A stretch of DNA of 64,000 nucleotides, taken from contig NC_133325.1 in NCBI RefSeq assembly GCF_042186555.1, forward strand, positions 674,115,640-674,179,639, given 5' to 3'. Positions 22,819-33,268 of the stretch are shown one piece after another (the stretch's first letter is position 1; each line of letters starts with the position of its first letter). A program made the position numbers and the translations under genes. Under the pieces are notes generated by a model. It saw only the letters and a program-made list of their open reading frames with translations. It made no database searches and was not told where the DNA came from. Source of the stretch: Aquarana catesbeiana. Its lineage: Eukaryota > Chordata > Amphibia > Anura > Ranidae.

Positions 22819-23974
22819 ATGGCTCCAACACCAGAGATGTCAATTGAAAAAAAGGAGAGGATTATCAAACTCCTTAAAGAGGGTAAATCATCACGCAGTG
22901 TTGCACAAGATGTTGGTTGTTCACAGTCGGCTGTGTCTAAAACATGGACCAAATACAAACAACATGGGAAGGTGGTTAAAGGCAAGCATACTGGTAGACC
23001 GAGGAAGACATCAAAGCGTCAAGACAGAAAACTTAAAGCAATATGCCTTGAAAACAGAAAATGTACAACAAAACAAATGAGGAACAAATGAGAGGAAACT
23101 GAAGTCAACATCTGTGACTGAACTGTAAGAAACCGCCTAAAGAAAATGGGATTTACATACAGAAAAGCTAAAAGAAAGCAATCTCTAACACCTAAACACA
23201 AAAAAACAAGGTTACAATGGGCTAAGGAAAGGCAATCGAGGACTGTGGATGATTTGATGAAAGTCATATTCAGTGATGAATAACACGTAAAAAATCCTGC
23301 GCTTAGGGTAGGTATAAGAATGGTATAAGAACAGGTTGCTGCCTCCCCTACGCAGAGCACTCACAAAGGGTACTCTGCTCACCATACATGAACTAAAAGA
23401 AAATATTAAAGAAAATATATATTCAGTGATGAATCTGGAATCTGCATTAGGCAAGGTTTGGTGCTGTTCCAATGAGATTTATGCAGTCGACTGTCTGAAG
23501 AAAACATGCAAATTTCCACAGTCAATTATGATATGGGGCTGCATGTTAGGTAAAGGCACTGGGGAGATGGCTGTCATTAAATCTTCAATAAATGCACAGG
23601 TTTACATTGAAATTTTGGACACTTTTCTTATCCCATCTATTGAAAGGATGTTTGGGGATGATGAAATCATTTATCAAGATGATAATGCATCTTGCCATAG
23701 AGCAAAAACTGTGAAAAAATTCCTTGAAGAAAGACACATAAGGTCAATGTCATGGCCTGCAAACAGTCCGGATCTCAATCTAATTGAAAATCTGTGTTGG
23801 AAGTTAAAGAAAATGGTCCATGACAAGGCTCCAACCTGCAAAGATGATTTGGCAACAGCAATCAGAGAAGGCTGGAGCCAGATTGATGAAGTGTACTGTT
23901 TATCACTCATTAAGTCAATGCCTCAGAGACTGCAAGCAGTTATAAAAGCCAGAGGTGGTGCAACACAGTACTAG
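22819..23974 (+). pseudogene. Tc1-type transposase, broken
   Basis: This DD34E transposase would cut and rejoin Tc1 ends. The ATG at 22819 lies in the duplicated hAT target. The N-terminus (MSIEKKERIIKLLKEGKSSR, then SVAQDVGCSQSAVSK, GRPRKTSKR) is the paired-like DNA-binding part. Stops occur near 23089 and 23120. The first catalytic block IFSDE (23266-23280) is split from its continuation by a 137-bp insertion; after it the frame shifts, then KTCKFPQSIMIWGC, IYQDDNASCHRAKTV and SPDLNLIENL show the second Asp and the Glu. All three acidic residues are present, but the frame is not, so it is inactive. Confidence 0.88.
23282..23418. mobile_element. 137-bp retroposon-like insertion with 16-bp duplication
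   Basis: ATATTCAGTGATGAAT occurs at 23266-23281 and again at 23419-23434, bracketing 137 bases that interrupt the Tc1 transposase at its first catalytic Asp block. The insert ends in A-rich sequence (AAAGAAAATATTAAAG). The long duplication and A-rich end fit LINE-driven or Penelope-type retroposition. The family is unknown. Confidence 0.7.
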
Positions 23975-24722
23975 TAATGTGTTGGAGTGTTAATTTGTTT
24001 GTTTGTTTTTCATGATTCCATAATTTTTTCCTCAGAGTTGAGTGATTCCATAATTTATTCCCTGTGCTTGTTCTATGAATCTAACTGTTACTGGCCACCA
24101 CAATTATTTTTCTTGATTTCTTTTAGTGTTTCTTAAAGCCAGAAAGTTGCCATTTTGAAATGCCTTTAGTTTTTGGAAATGTCTGTGATCTGCTTTTTTT
24201 CTACAACAATGAACAACTGAAGGAACATCCTCAGGGATTGGTGATTCCATCATTTTTGCCAGGGGTTGTAGTGCAAGGACCTGCCTGAATACTTTCAAAT
24301 GGTACTGTTTAAAGTTTTGTTCTCCTATTATCTTGATAGATAATTGCAGAATGTAAAATTGTGCTTCAATTTGTACAGTGTGTATTCATATTTTTGTATT
24401 ATGACGCTTCTTACCTGTCCAGTGGGCTGCCAATAGTATAAGTAAGGAAGGGCTGGCCAAAGTAAAATACATTATTTATGCATTCAGCTCTCAATGAAGT
24501 CTAGAGGGTTACCTGTCCAAAACATCTCCCCCCCCCCCATCATAAAATATTTACAATGGGCCATCAGAGCGTGTGAGTAATCGGATAAGTGGACCTTATA
24601 ATTTTGTCTTTAAATACTCCTTAAAATAGATGTTATACTAATGCTGGCCAAGAATGTTTGTGTCTAATCTGCTTGCAATGTTTATGTGCAAAAGTACTAT
24701 TTTTTTTCTTGTTTGACTCCAG

Positions 24723-25481
24723 TTTCCTTTAACCCCACAGGAATGGCAGACTGTGGCATCCCATTTTTCCCAGCAGTGGGACTTTCCCAGCTGCAGAGGG
24801 GCAATCGATGGGAAACATGTCCACATCGTCCCACCCCGCAACTCGGTATCATACGATTAGAATTACAAGGGGTTTAATAGTATAGTGATGTTGGCGGTGG
24901 TGTCGGCGACATACGAGTTCCTGTATGTGGACGTTGGGAAGAATGGCCGGATGTCGGATGGTGGAGTCATCGCCCAGACGGAGTTTTGCAGGTGGCTCCA
25001 GAATGGTGGCTTGGGCTTGCCACCTGCGGAAGACAACGTGGTTGGTCTTCCGTTTGCGTTCGTTGCTGATGAAGCGTTTGGGCTGGGAGACCATCTGATG
25101 AGGCCATTCCCGATGAGGACCCTCACCCCAGAGCAGAGGGTTTTTAACTACCGGCTGGCCAGAGCAAGAAGAGTGGTGGAGAATGCTTTTGGAATAATGG
25201 CCAGCCGGTTCCGCCTATTTCTAACACCCATACACATGGCGAAATATAAACTCAACCATATAGTGCTTGCCTGCTGCATTTTGCACAATTTCCTACGTAA
25301 AAATGTTACGAACTATGTGGCCTCAGTTGGGCCTGTGGCCGGATTTCCAGATCAAGCAACCCTGATGGCACTTGAAGCTGGCCATCCTGGCTTGCCCCCC
25401 CAAAGCGCCCGCAAAGTCAGACAAAAATATCTGGAGTACTTTGCAGGTAGGGGGGCCATTGACATGTCAGCAAATGTATAA
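24723..25481 (+). pseudogene. Harbinger transposase exon 2 (copy 3), one stop codon
   Basis: HARBI1-like DDE transposase exon preceded by an acceptor (TTTGACTCCAG). It is 759 nt, the same length as exon 2 of the intact copy at 47833-48591. Motifs: GAIDGKHVHIV (first Asp), VGKNGRMSDGGV (second Asp), RVVENAFGIMASRFRLF (Glu), and CCILHNFLR near the C-terminus. A TAG at 24858-24860 replaces a Tyr codon present in the other copy. Otherwise the frame is open, so decay is slight. Exon 1 is absent. Confidence 0.9.
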
Positions 25482-26072
25482 AACATTTTTTAAATATTTT
25501 TTTTTTAAATGAACTATTTCATTTGATTTACTGCTTGTGTTTCTGTTAGCTGTCTCCTAGGTTCTCCAATGGGCTTTTCTTTTTTGAAATTTTCTTCAAT
25601 AGTGCAAATGTAATTTATTTCAAATATGGGGTGACTCTTCTTCAGCTAACTATTATGTTGTGGGTCTGCTACACACACACATTGTTTTTGTTGTTAATGT
25701 ATGTAATGCATTCATGATAAAAATAATATTCCTTTTCAGCACCATGAATTAATTGTTTGGAGTCCCTAAAATGGCCTGATTGGGGCCAATTTTAGAGCAC
25801 TGTGGGGTGCACTGTGCAAAGTGGATTCGCCTTTAGTAAATAATTCCCATTGTCACTGTAAACACAAACTTACTCCAAAAACTGGTATTGAGCGTTGAAA
25901 GAAGAAGCCACACATTGTTGAGTATAAAAATATTTTACTCTGTGCACATTCACATGTGCATTAGAAAAGGGTTTTTGAACAAACCAACACCTTTGGTGTA
26001 TAACATTTTTATGGTTGACATTATAAATATCCTATTTTTGGTTAAACAGGCATGTTTAAAACCATAACATAC

Positions 26073-26785
26073 TGTTAGGTACCTGGTAGTTGAGCCCGAC
26101 TGGTAGAAGGAGACCTCTCTTAAACGCTGGTTCAGGAGCCACTGGAAGTGGGAACAGTGGTTTCCTGAGCACAGTGGGTAGGAGGGCCTGATGCAGGTTC
26201 CAACAGAAGCAAACACCGGAACTGGAAAGACGTCCCTCTGGAATGGCTGAGCTGCGGATGCAGGTAGGCTGATGCAGGTCAGTAGGCAGACAGGTGAATG
26301 ATACGGCAGCAGTAGAATCTGACGCTTGGTAGAGCAGGCTGGAAGCAGCGTCACAGGACACAGGCAAAGCAGAGTCAGACAGTCCGTTTGGCAGGAGATC
26401 AGGCAGGTATATAGCAGGAGGGATAATCCAAGAATAGGCAGGCAGGCAGGAGTTCGGCAAAGGGTCACAAGATGTAAGCGACGTCAGACAGGCCGGGTTG
26501 GATAGGAGACAGGAGAATGGTCAGACGGAGCCGGGTCACTAGCAATACAACAACAGGCAGGATACAGGAACTCAGGTGCAGAGCTGCAGACGAACAGCAC
26601 CTGATAGAAGCATCTGACAGTCTTTTAAAGGGCCCTTGGCGCCAAACAGCGCTAGCGCCAACGGGCGCGCGTGGGAGCGCTCCGGTGCCCCCTGGTGGAG
26701 CTTTCAGCAGAACTGCCCTGGAAAGGCCCTTCGTGCCCCTGCGTGCACGCATATTCGCCCGATGGCCACTGATATGCCTCTGACA
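26073..26785 (-). mobile_element. 3' LTR of Ty3/gypsy element B
   Basis: In the minus orientation the LTR runs TGTCAGAGGC to GGTACCTAACA, 713 bp, preceded by a purine-rich tract (GTAGGGAGGGGGCAA). A TATA-like TTTAAAAG lies near 26630-26637. Its last part is shared with the solo LTR at 31916-32607 (both end CTACCAGGTACCTAACA), so they are one family. It abuts Harbinger copy 3 sequence at 26072. Confidence 0.85.
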
Positions 26786-28029
26786 TTGCCCCCTCCCTAC
26801 GGGCAGCCTCCGGATGCCCAGATAACTTTTCTTTTCAGGATGAGCAGAGAAATAGGCATGAATCAAACGTTTGGCGTGAACATTACTGTCAGGTTCCCAT
26901 GAGTTATTTTCTGGACCATACCCCTTCCATTTAATCAAAAACTGTACTTGCCCAGATCTCTTTCTGCAATCAAGGATGGCCTCCACTTCATATTCCTCGT
27001 TACCGTCCACCAAAACCGGTTCAGGGACCCTGATGCCCCTATCAGGAAAGGGATCATCTACAGCAGGCTTCAAAAGTGACACGTGAAACACAGGGTGGAT
27101 TTTAAGTGAGTCAGGTAAACACAGTTCATAGGATACCTCATTGATTTTCCTTTTCACAGGGAAGGGCCCAATAAATTTAGGAGCAAGCTTTTTGGAAGGA
27201 CAAGTCAACCTAATATTATCGGTAGACAGCCATACCTTATCACCAAGCTGAAGGTTTAGATCCCCTTTTCTTTTCAATTGAAAAACCTCTTGCTGTCTGC
27301 TTGTGCCTTGGATACCGCTTCCCGTAACATCCGGTTATTATGACTGAGGAACTGCACTGTGTCCTGGACCGCTGGAACTGAGGACTCTGAAAGAAAATCT
27401 GGTAAAAAAGATACATGAAAACCATAATTGGTAAAGAAAGGGGATTGACCAGTGGCAGAGTGACTAGCATTATTATAGGCGAATTCCGCTAGGGGCAGCA
27501 GGGACACCCAATCATCTTGCACAAAAGATGTGAAGCACCTAATGTATTGCTCCAATGTCTGGTTTGTCCTTTCAGTTTGCCCATTCGTTTGGGGATGGTA
27601 TGCTGAGGACAGGGCTAGTTCAATTTTCAAGATTTCACATAGGGCTCTCCAGAAACGTGAGGTAAACTGCACCCCCCTATCGGACACTATATTTGCGGGG
27701 ACTCCGTGCAGCCTAACAATCTCCTTGATGAACACACAGGCCGTTTCAGCAGCAGAAGGTGTTCCTTTTAGGGGTATGAAGTGGGCCATTTTGGACAGCC
27801 GGTCGACGACCACAAAGATCGCCGAACATCCTTCAGAGCATGGTAGTTCAACTATCATCCTCCAGGGTCTATCTGGTATAGGCAACGGTCTCAGTAGTCC
27901 CCAAGCTCTGTTCATGGGAGTTTTATTCTGAATGCAGACAGGACAAGAGTTCACATACTTCCTGCAGAATTCCTTCAGGTTAGGCCACCAGAAAGTGCAT
28001 TGCACAAACTCAAGGGTCTTGCGCAACAT
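26786..28029 (-). pseudogene. Ty3/gypsy integrase with chromodomain (element B), broken
   Basis: 3' end of pol. From the 5' side: the integrase zinc-binding Cys pair (CPVC), a core with VVDRLSKMAHF, NIVSDRGVQFTSRFW (second catalytic Asp) and HPQTNGQTERTNQTLEQYI (catalytic Glu), then a frameshift near 27277, the linker VWLSTDNIRLTCPSKKL, KIHPVFHVSLLKP and a chromodomain (EYEVEAILDCR, FLIKWKGYG, NSWEPDSN). The block with the first catalytic Asp reads WRMIVELP where element C has WTMISMDFIVELP: four codons including the Asp are gone. The element is cut off near 28030. The chromodomain places it in the chromovirus (sushi-like) group. Confidence 0.9.
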
Positions 28030-28311
28030 TTGGGGGGGTGAAATCCCACACCTATGTATGTGTCACCCTCGTCTCCATCTTCCTAATTTCCATTTCCTGT
28101 GACCCCGCGCTCTGGCTGCCATGTTAAGTCTCAGGCCAGCCCCTGGCACCCTGTGATTGGGTGCAAGGGGTCATGTGCAGGGGCGGGGCTGGCCTGTGCT
28201 CAATCGCAGGTGAGCGGGGCTGGCCCGAAGGCCGAAGGAGCTGTAGCTGCTGTCACCTCCTCAGATCCTAGATCATGTCCCCGTCGGGGAAAGGCAGTCT
28301 GGCAGTGTGAC
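28030..28311. other. GC-rich sequence beside element C
   Basis: No gene could be confirmed. It carries GGCCAGCCCC-type repeats in both orientations. Together with 34688-34730 it was one stretch before element C inserted, and that stretch contains an ATG (28274) and, beyond the insertion, a GTAAGT. Reading from the ATG meets a stop within 12 codons, so I do not call an exon. Confidence 0.4.
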
Positions 28312-29006
28312 TGTCAGGTCTCTCACTTACCAGACCGGAGAGTTCACCTGGGCAGAGGGTAGGCTCCCTTACGTATCCGACTTGCGGCCCCTGGTAGAGC
28401 AGACAGGAAGCACACGAGTGCGGAGTGGTATGAGAGCCTGTGCAGGAATCCGTATTCCGGAAGCTAGCAGTCTTCAGACAGCAGATGATAGTCAGAGGCA
28501 CAGGCAACGGATGCTGAGCAGGAGCTAAAGACAGGTCAATGCACAGGCTGGGTTTGGCAACAGGCGGGCAGCAGAGGTACAGGAGGAGCAGGCAGAAGCG
28601 AGGTCAAAACAAGCCGGGGTCAGAGGCAGGCGGAGGTCAGAAGAATCCAAAGGCAAGCGGGGTCGTCAACAGATCAGGAACTCAGGAACACAGGAACTAG
28701 GAACAGGAAACAGGAACTAGGCACAGAGCTGTTGATCAGGCAGCACCGATCAGAGATAGCAGCAGACCTAAATACGCTGATTGGCGCCAAACGCCGCGCT
28801 TGTGCGCGCGCCGATACGCACAGACGCCCGCGCGCCCGAACGCGCCCCCGGACACCGGTGTGCACACCAGCACCACCAGGCACAGCACGGCCAGCCGGAT
28901 TAGACACGCCAGTGCCCCCAGAAGCACGCGCCCCAGCACGCACAGGAACGCGCGCACCAACGCGCCCTGGCGCGCACTGACGCCCAACCAGGTAACCTCT
29001 CTGACA
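28312..29006 (-). repeat. 3' LTR of element C
   Basis: 695 bp, TGTCAGAG to CCTGACA in the minus orientation, preceded by a purine tract (TTGAGGAGGGGGCAC, 29007-29021). A TATA-like TATTTAG lies near 28770-28777 and the predicted transcript start region near 28747 contains GCTGCCTGAT, complementary to the element's primer-binding site. Confidence 0.9.
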
Positions 29007-29021
29007 GTGCCCCCTCCTCAA

Positions 29022-29687
29022 GGGCAGACTCCGGATGCCCAGCTGGGCCAACTTTGAGGCATGAGAAGCTTTGAATGACTGCAAGAGCTCTTTGGCGTGC
29101 AAGTTGCTTTCTGGCTCCCATGAGTTGTCTTCAGGCCCATAGCCCTTCCACTTTACGAGGTATTGGGTTTGGTTGCGTCTTCTTCTGCAATCTAAAATTG
29201 CCTCCACCTCAAACTCCTCTTAGCCGTCAACTAGGATAGGCTTGGGTGGACCGATACTATGGCCAACAAAGGAATTAAGAGTAACCGGTTTCAAAAGAGA
29301 CACATGGAAGACTGGATGTATCTTCAGGGAGTAAGGCAGGTCAAGTTCATAGGCCACATTGTTAATCTTCCTCTTAACCAAAAAAGGACCCAAGTACTTA
29401 GGGCCTAGTTTTCTGGACGGACAGGCCAACTTCAGGTTAGCGGTGGATAACCAAACTGGGTTGCCGGGTTCCAAGACAAGCTCTCCACGCCTCTTCCTGT
29501 CGAACATCCTCTTGTAGTATTCCTGAGCCTTGGCCATGGTGTCCTGTAGTAGTTTATTGTTTGTTGAAAAGAAATCCAAAGTTTCAGACACTGCAGGGAC
29601 GGAGTACTCGGGTATTGACCCAGGCAAAAAGGACGGATGGAAGCCGTAATTAGCATAGAATGGTGTTTGACTGGTAGCTGAGTGCAA
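29022..29687 (-). pseudogene. element C integrase C-terminus and chromodomain, broken
   Basis: Readable parts: HSATSQTPFYANYGFHPSFL, PVWLSTANLKLACPSRKL, KIHPVFHVSLLKP, then after a stop at VDG a chromodomain (EFEVEAILDCRR, YLVKWKGYGPEDNSWEPES). Chromodomains direct integration of chromoviruses to certain chromatin marks. The last frame has no stop before the LTR; it runs through the purine tract and about 330 bases into the LTR (to 28674). Confidence 0.85.
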
Positions 29688-30335
29688 TTAATTATTGTAA
29701 GAGAACTCTGCAATATTGAGCAGGGAGGCCCAATCATCCTGGGAGAATGCAGAAAAACAGCGGAGATATTGCTCCAAGGTCTGATTCGTCCTTTCAGTTT
29801 GCCCATTTGACTGGGGATGATAGGCCAAGGAGAATGCTAATTCAATTTCCAAGGAGCCGCAGAGGGCTTTCTAGAATCTGGAGGTGAACTGGACACCACG
29901 GTCAGAAACTATGTTCGTTGGCACTCCATGTAATCTGATAATTTCTCTGATAAAGATAGTAGCTGTTTCCATAGCCAAGGGGGTACCCTTCATGGGAAGG
30001 AAATGGGCCATCTTAGACAGCCTATCTACCACAACAAAAATGGGAGAAAACCCTTCTGATGGGGGGAGTTCAACGATGAAGTCCATTGAAATCATGGTCC
30101 ACGGCCTCTCTGGGACCGGTAAAGGTTTTAACAGACCCCACGCCCTTGCCCGGCTATTCTTGCTTCTGGCACAGGTATTACAAGAATCAACATACTCCTT
30201 GCAATCTTTAACAAGATGAGGCCACCAGAAGGTACGTTGTACTAGATTGATTGTTTTTCGTGAGCCAAAGTGTCCAGCCAACTTGAGATCATGGCAAAGT
30301 TCTAACACCTGTACTTTTAGCTCCTCAGGGACCAC
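29688..30335 (-). pseudogene. element C integrase core, broken
   Basis: Integrase joins the element DNA to the host genome. The zinc-binding HHCC region (HDLKLAGHFG...CNTC), the first Asp block MISMDFIVELP (about 30070-30100), the second Asp block NIVSDRGVQFTS and, past a stop near 29871, the Glu block HPQSNGQTERTNQTLEQYL are all visible. Thus the catalytic triad is retained but the frame is interrupted by stops near 29871 and 29690. Confidence 0.88.
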
Positions 30336-30345
30336 AATTTTGTTT

Positions 30346-31910
30346 TCATACCAAAACAGCCCCAGCTTCAGCAGGTGCTGTCATTCCCATAGAGGCCCGT
30401 CTAATTTGAGAGACAAGATCTTCTTGAAGCAGCAGGAAATTCCCAGAAGGGAGGATGGTGTCTGGAGGTAGGGCTTTTTCTGAGTCGTGGAACATGCGAG
30501 AGAGTGCATCAGACTTGACATTCTTGGATCCGGGTCTGTAGGTAATGTGGAATTGGAATCGGGAAAAAAAAAGTGCCCATCTGGCCTGCCGAGGTTTTAT
30601 TCTCTTAGCCGTTCTCAGGTATTCTAAATTTTTATGGTCTGTGTAGACCAAAATGGGGTGAGCAGCACCCTCCAGAAGATAACGCCATTCTTCTAAAGCT
30701 GCTTTGATGGCTAGAAGTTCCCGATCTCCCACGTCGTAATTCCTTTCTGAAGATGAAAGTTTACGTGAGAAAAACCCCACAGGGTACAGGAGGGCTTTGG
30801 CGCCTTGTCTTTGCGAGAGCACAGCTCCTACCGCAATTTCGGATGCGTCAACTTCCAATACGAATGGTAGGGCTGGATTGGGATGTTTAAGAATGGTGGC
30901 TGAGGTAAACAAAGCCTTGAGTTCTTCAAAGGCCAGCTGCACCTTAGGAGTCCAGCAAAACCGGGTCCCTTGTCTGATGAGTTCAGTGATGGGGGTTATT
31001 ATCGAAGAAAATCCTTTGATGAACTTCCTATAGAAATTGGCGAAGCCAATAAAGCGCTGTACTCCTTTCTTATCTACAGGTGCAGGCCAATCCAGGATAG
31101 CAGATACTTTTTGAGGGTCTATCTTGATACCCTTGGGAGAGATGACCAGGCCTAGAAACTAAATAGATTGGAGCTCGAACTCACATTTTTCGAGTTTGGC
31201 ATAAGGCCCATGTTGCCTGAGTCGGGTAAGTACATTTCGTACATGTCTGCGGTGGTCGATCAGGGAAGCGGAAAAAAACAGAATATCATCCAGATAGACT
31301 ATGACGTACAGGTCCAGAAAGTCACAGAAGACATCATTAACAAAGTGTTGGAAGGTGGCTGGCACGTTACACAGGCCAAAGGGCATGACGAGGTACTCGA
31401 AGTGCCCGTATCGAGTACGAAAAGCCGTCTTCCATTCGTCCGCCTCTCTTATGCGGATCAAATTGTAGGCTCCGCGGAGATCCAACTTGGTGAAAACTGT
31501 AGCGGACCCCAATCTTTGAAACAGTTCAGGTACTAAGGGTAGCGGATATCTGTTTTTTATGGTAATTTTATTTCATTCCCGGTAGTCGATGCAGGGACGT
31601 AGGGAGTGATCCTTCTTCTCAACGAAGAAGATGCCCGCACCTGCAGGAGATGTGGAGGGGCGAATGAATCCCTTCTTTAGGTTTTCATCAATATAGGTTT
31701 TCAGGGTGCCCAGCTCCTGCTCAGTTAAAGGAAAAATCCTTCCGAAGGGAACTTCAGTTCCGGGTAAGAGTTCTATTGGGCAGTCATAGGGCCTGTGTAC
31801 CGGGAGAGTCTCTGCCCCCTTCTTGCGGAACACATCCAGGAAATCCCGGTAGGGCTCGGGAAGGGATTGGTAAAGCTTGGTATCAGGGTCTAAGCAAAGA
31901 CACTGAGATG
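30346..31910 (-). pseudogene. element C reverse transcriptase and RNase H, broken
   Basis: Reverse transcriptase copies element RNA into DNA; RNase H removes the RNA. In order: KKGFIRPSTSPAGAGIFFVEKKD, a stop after IDYRE (31573), FTKLDLRGAYNLIRI, YLVMPFGLCNVPATFQ, the catalytic VIVYLDDILFFS with YLDD at 31285-31296, a stop near 31159, FIGFANFYRKFIKGF, then RNase H blocks VLEVDASEIAVGAVLSQ, YDVGDRELLAIKAALEEW and ILVYTDHKNLEYL. The catalytic residues are intact, but the reading frame has several stops. The upstream join to the protease is split by the solo LTR. Confidence 0.9.
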
Positions 31911-31915
31911 GTGTT

Positions 31916-32607
31916 TGTCAGGGATCTACCAGCACCAGACCGGGGCGCTTGCATGCGCCTATGCGCCGGCGCGCCCCTGTTCAGACACGGCAGCAAGCTG
32001 CTGCTGTTGCTGTGCATCAGCGCGGCGCTCGCGTTCGCGTTAGCGCCGGTTTGGCGCCATTTAGCACATAAAAGTTCTCCTGTTCCATGGGAACATCGCT
32101 GCTTCGTCTCAGCTCTGTGATTCTGCTTGAACCTGTATCTGATTGTCTGCTACCTGATTGACCCGGCTTGTTTGACCATCCGACCTGCTCCAATCCCGAC
32201 CCGGCTTGCCTGACCATCCTGCTGTCTGTATCTGCTACCGTTGCCGACCTCTGCCTGCTCACCGACTCTGCCTTTGCCTGCTGTGATTACCTGTGCCAGT
32301 TACCTGCCGAACCGGACTGTCTGACTCTGCTTGTGCCTGCCGCTCTACTTGCTGTTGCACCTTCAGCTTCAGCTCCTGTGATCCCTCACCTCCAGTGTGT
32401 CAAGTCTGCTGCTGTTCCAGTCTCCACTCACCTGCAGTCCTGCCATCCCAGGAGGGATCTCTGCCTCTTCATCAGAGCCTATACTCCAACAGGCACTCCT
32501 ACCCCACTGCACTCAGGAGACCACTGTCCCCACTCCAGTGGCTCCTGAACCAGCGTTGTATGAGAGGTCTTCTCCTACAGTCAGGCTCTCCTACCAGGTA
32601 CCTAACA
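31916..32607 (+). mobile_element. solo LTR of the element B family nested in element C
   Basis: It runs TGTCAGGGATC to GGTACCTAACA (692 bp) and is flanked by the 5-bp duplication GTGTT at 31911-31915 and 32608-32612. It lies in the opposite orientation to element C and interrupts it between protease and reverse transcriptase. Its 3' part matches the LTR at 26073-26785. No internal sequence remains, as expected after recombination between two LTRs. Confidence 0.93.
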
Positions 32608-32612
32608 GTGTT

Positions 32613-33268
32613 ATGGAAGTTCCCAGTAGATAGTGTTGTTTGCAGTAATTGGAGAGAGACTGAATCTTTCCTGTGGACCAGTCGATGCTGGGATTGTGAA
32701 CTTGCAGCCAAGGCATTCCTAGGATAATTGGAAAGAGGGGAGAGGAGATGACATCAAGGCGTAAGATATCCTGATGTTCCGGGCCAATAGTGGCCAGTAA
32801 GGGAACGGTCCCCTGGGTAACTGGTCCGGACCTGAGGGTGGAACCGTCTGCTAAGAATACTGCAAGTCCCTGGGCCTTGGGTTGGAGAGGAATACTATGG
32901 TTATCAACGAAGGTTTGGTCAATGAAGCCGCTGCATGCTTCTGAGTCAATAATGACCGGTACCGGGATGTTCCTTCCAGGAAGCTGTAACATAACAGAAA
33001 GTGTCAAATGGTTACCAGATCTGGGTAAGACAGGTGCACATAAAGAAGAGGACGGCAGGCACTTATGTCTCTTGTTGGGGCAGGCCCTCACAAAATGTCC
33101 TTGTTCTCCGCCGTACAGACACAAATTGAGCGTACGTCTGCGCGTCTTTTCTTCTGGGGTCAGGGATGGACGGAGCAGACCGAGCTGCATGGGTTCTGGA
33201 GCTTCTGTGGCCGGAGCAGAAGAGGCGGGAGGAACTTGATTCAGAGCACTAGGAACCCTGGGCAACAT
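32613..33268 (-). pseudogene. element C zinc knuckle and protease, active sites altered
   Basis: The start of this frame at 33268 is arbitrary (a Met inside gag-pol). A CCHC knuckle region at 33080-33121 reads CLYGGEQGHFVRAC, where the second Cys expected in CX2CX4HX4C is Gly. The aspartic protease block reads VIIDSEACSGF with the motif DSE at 32939-32947 where DSG or DTG is required. Downstream ILGMPWLQVHNPSIDW is the second conserved protease block. Both changes should disable the products. Confidence 0.85.

Larger units (their letters stand above)
18978..24268 (+). mobile_element. Tc1-type DNA transposon with nested hAT insertion
   Basis: Long terminal inverted repeats (about 190-210 bp) start CAACCCCTGGCAAAAATGAT on both sides and are flanked by TA at 18976-18977 and 24269-24270, the canonical Tc1/mariner target. 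The inner part carries a decayed transposase at 22819-23974. Subtracting the hAT element (19359-22813) and a 137-bp insertion (23282-23418) leaves about 1.7 kb, normal for Tc1. It lies in the intron of Harbinger copy 3 and so is younger than that copy. Confidence 0.92.
18505..26072 (+). mobile_element. Harbinger copy 3 (intron, exon 2 and 3' flank), with nested insertions
   Basis: Sequence at 18505-18977 and 24269-24722 matches the transposase intron of the Harbinger copy at 41874-50480 (there on the minus strand); 24723-25481 is exon 2 and 25482-26072 matches its 3' flank. The intron is split by the Tc1 element at 18978-24268. The other copy supplies the empty site, reading AAAGCATGTAGTGCAAGG where this copy has the insertion. 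The left end is lost at LTR A and the right end is cut by LTR B at 26073. Confidence 0.85.

Noticed and set aside
25950..26468. 172-codon minus frame with a hydrophobic start
   Set aside because: It lies across LTR B and the Harbinger flank; no domain and no conservation in the solo LTR.
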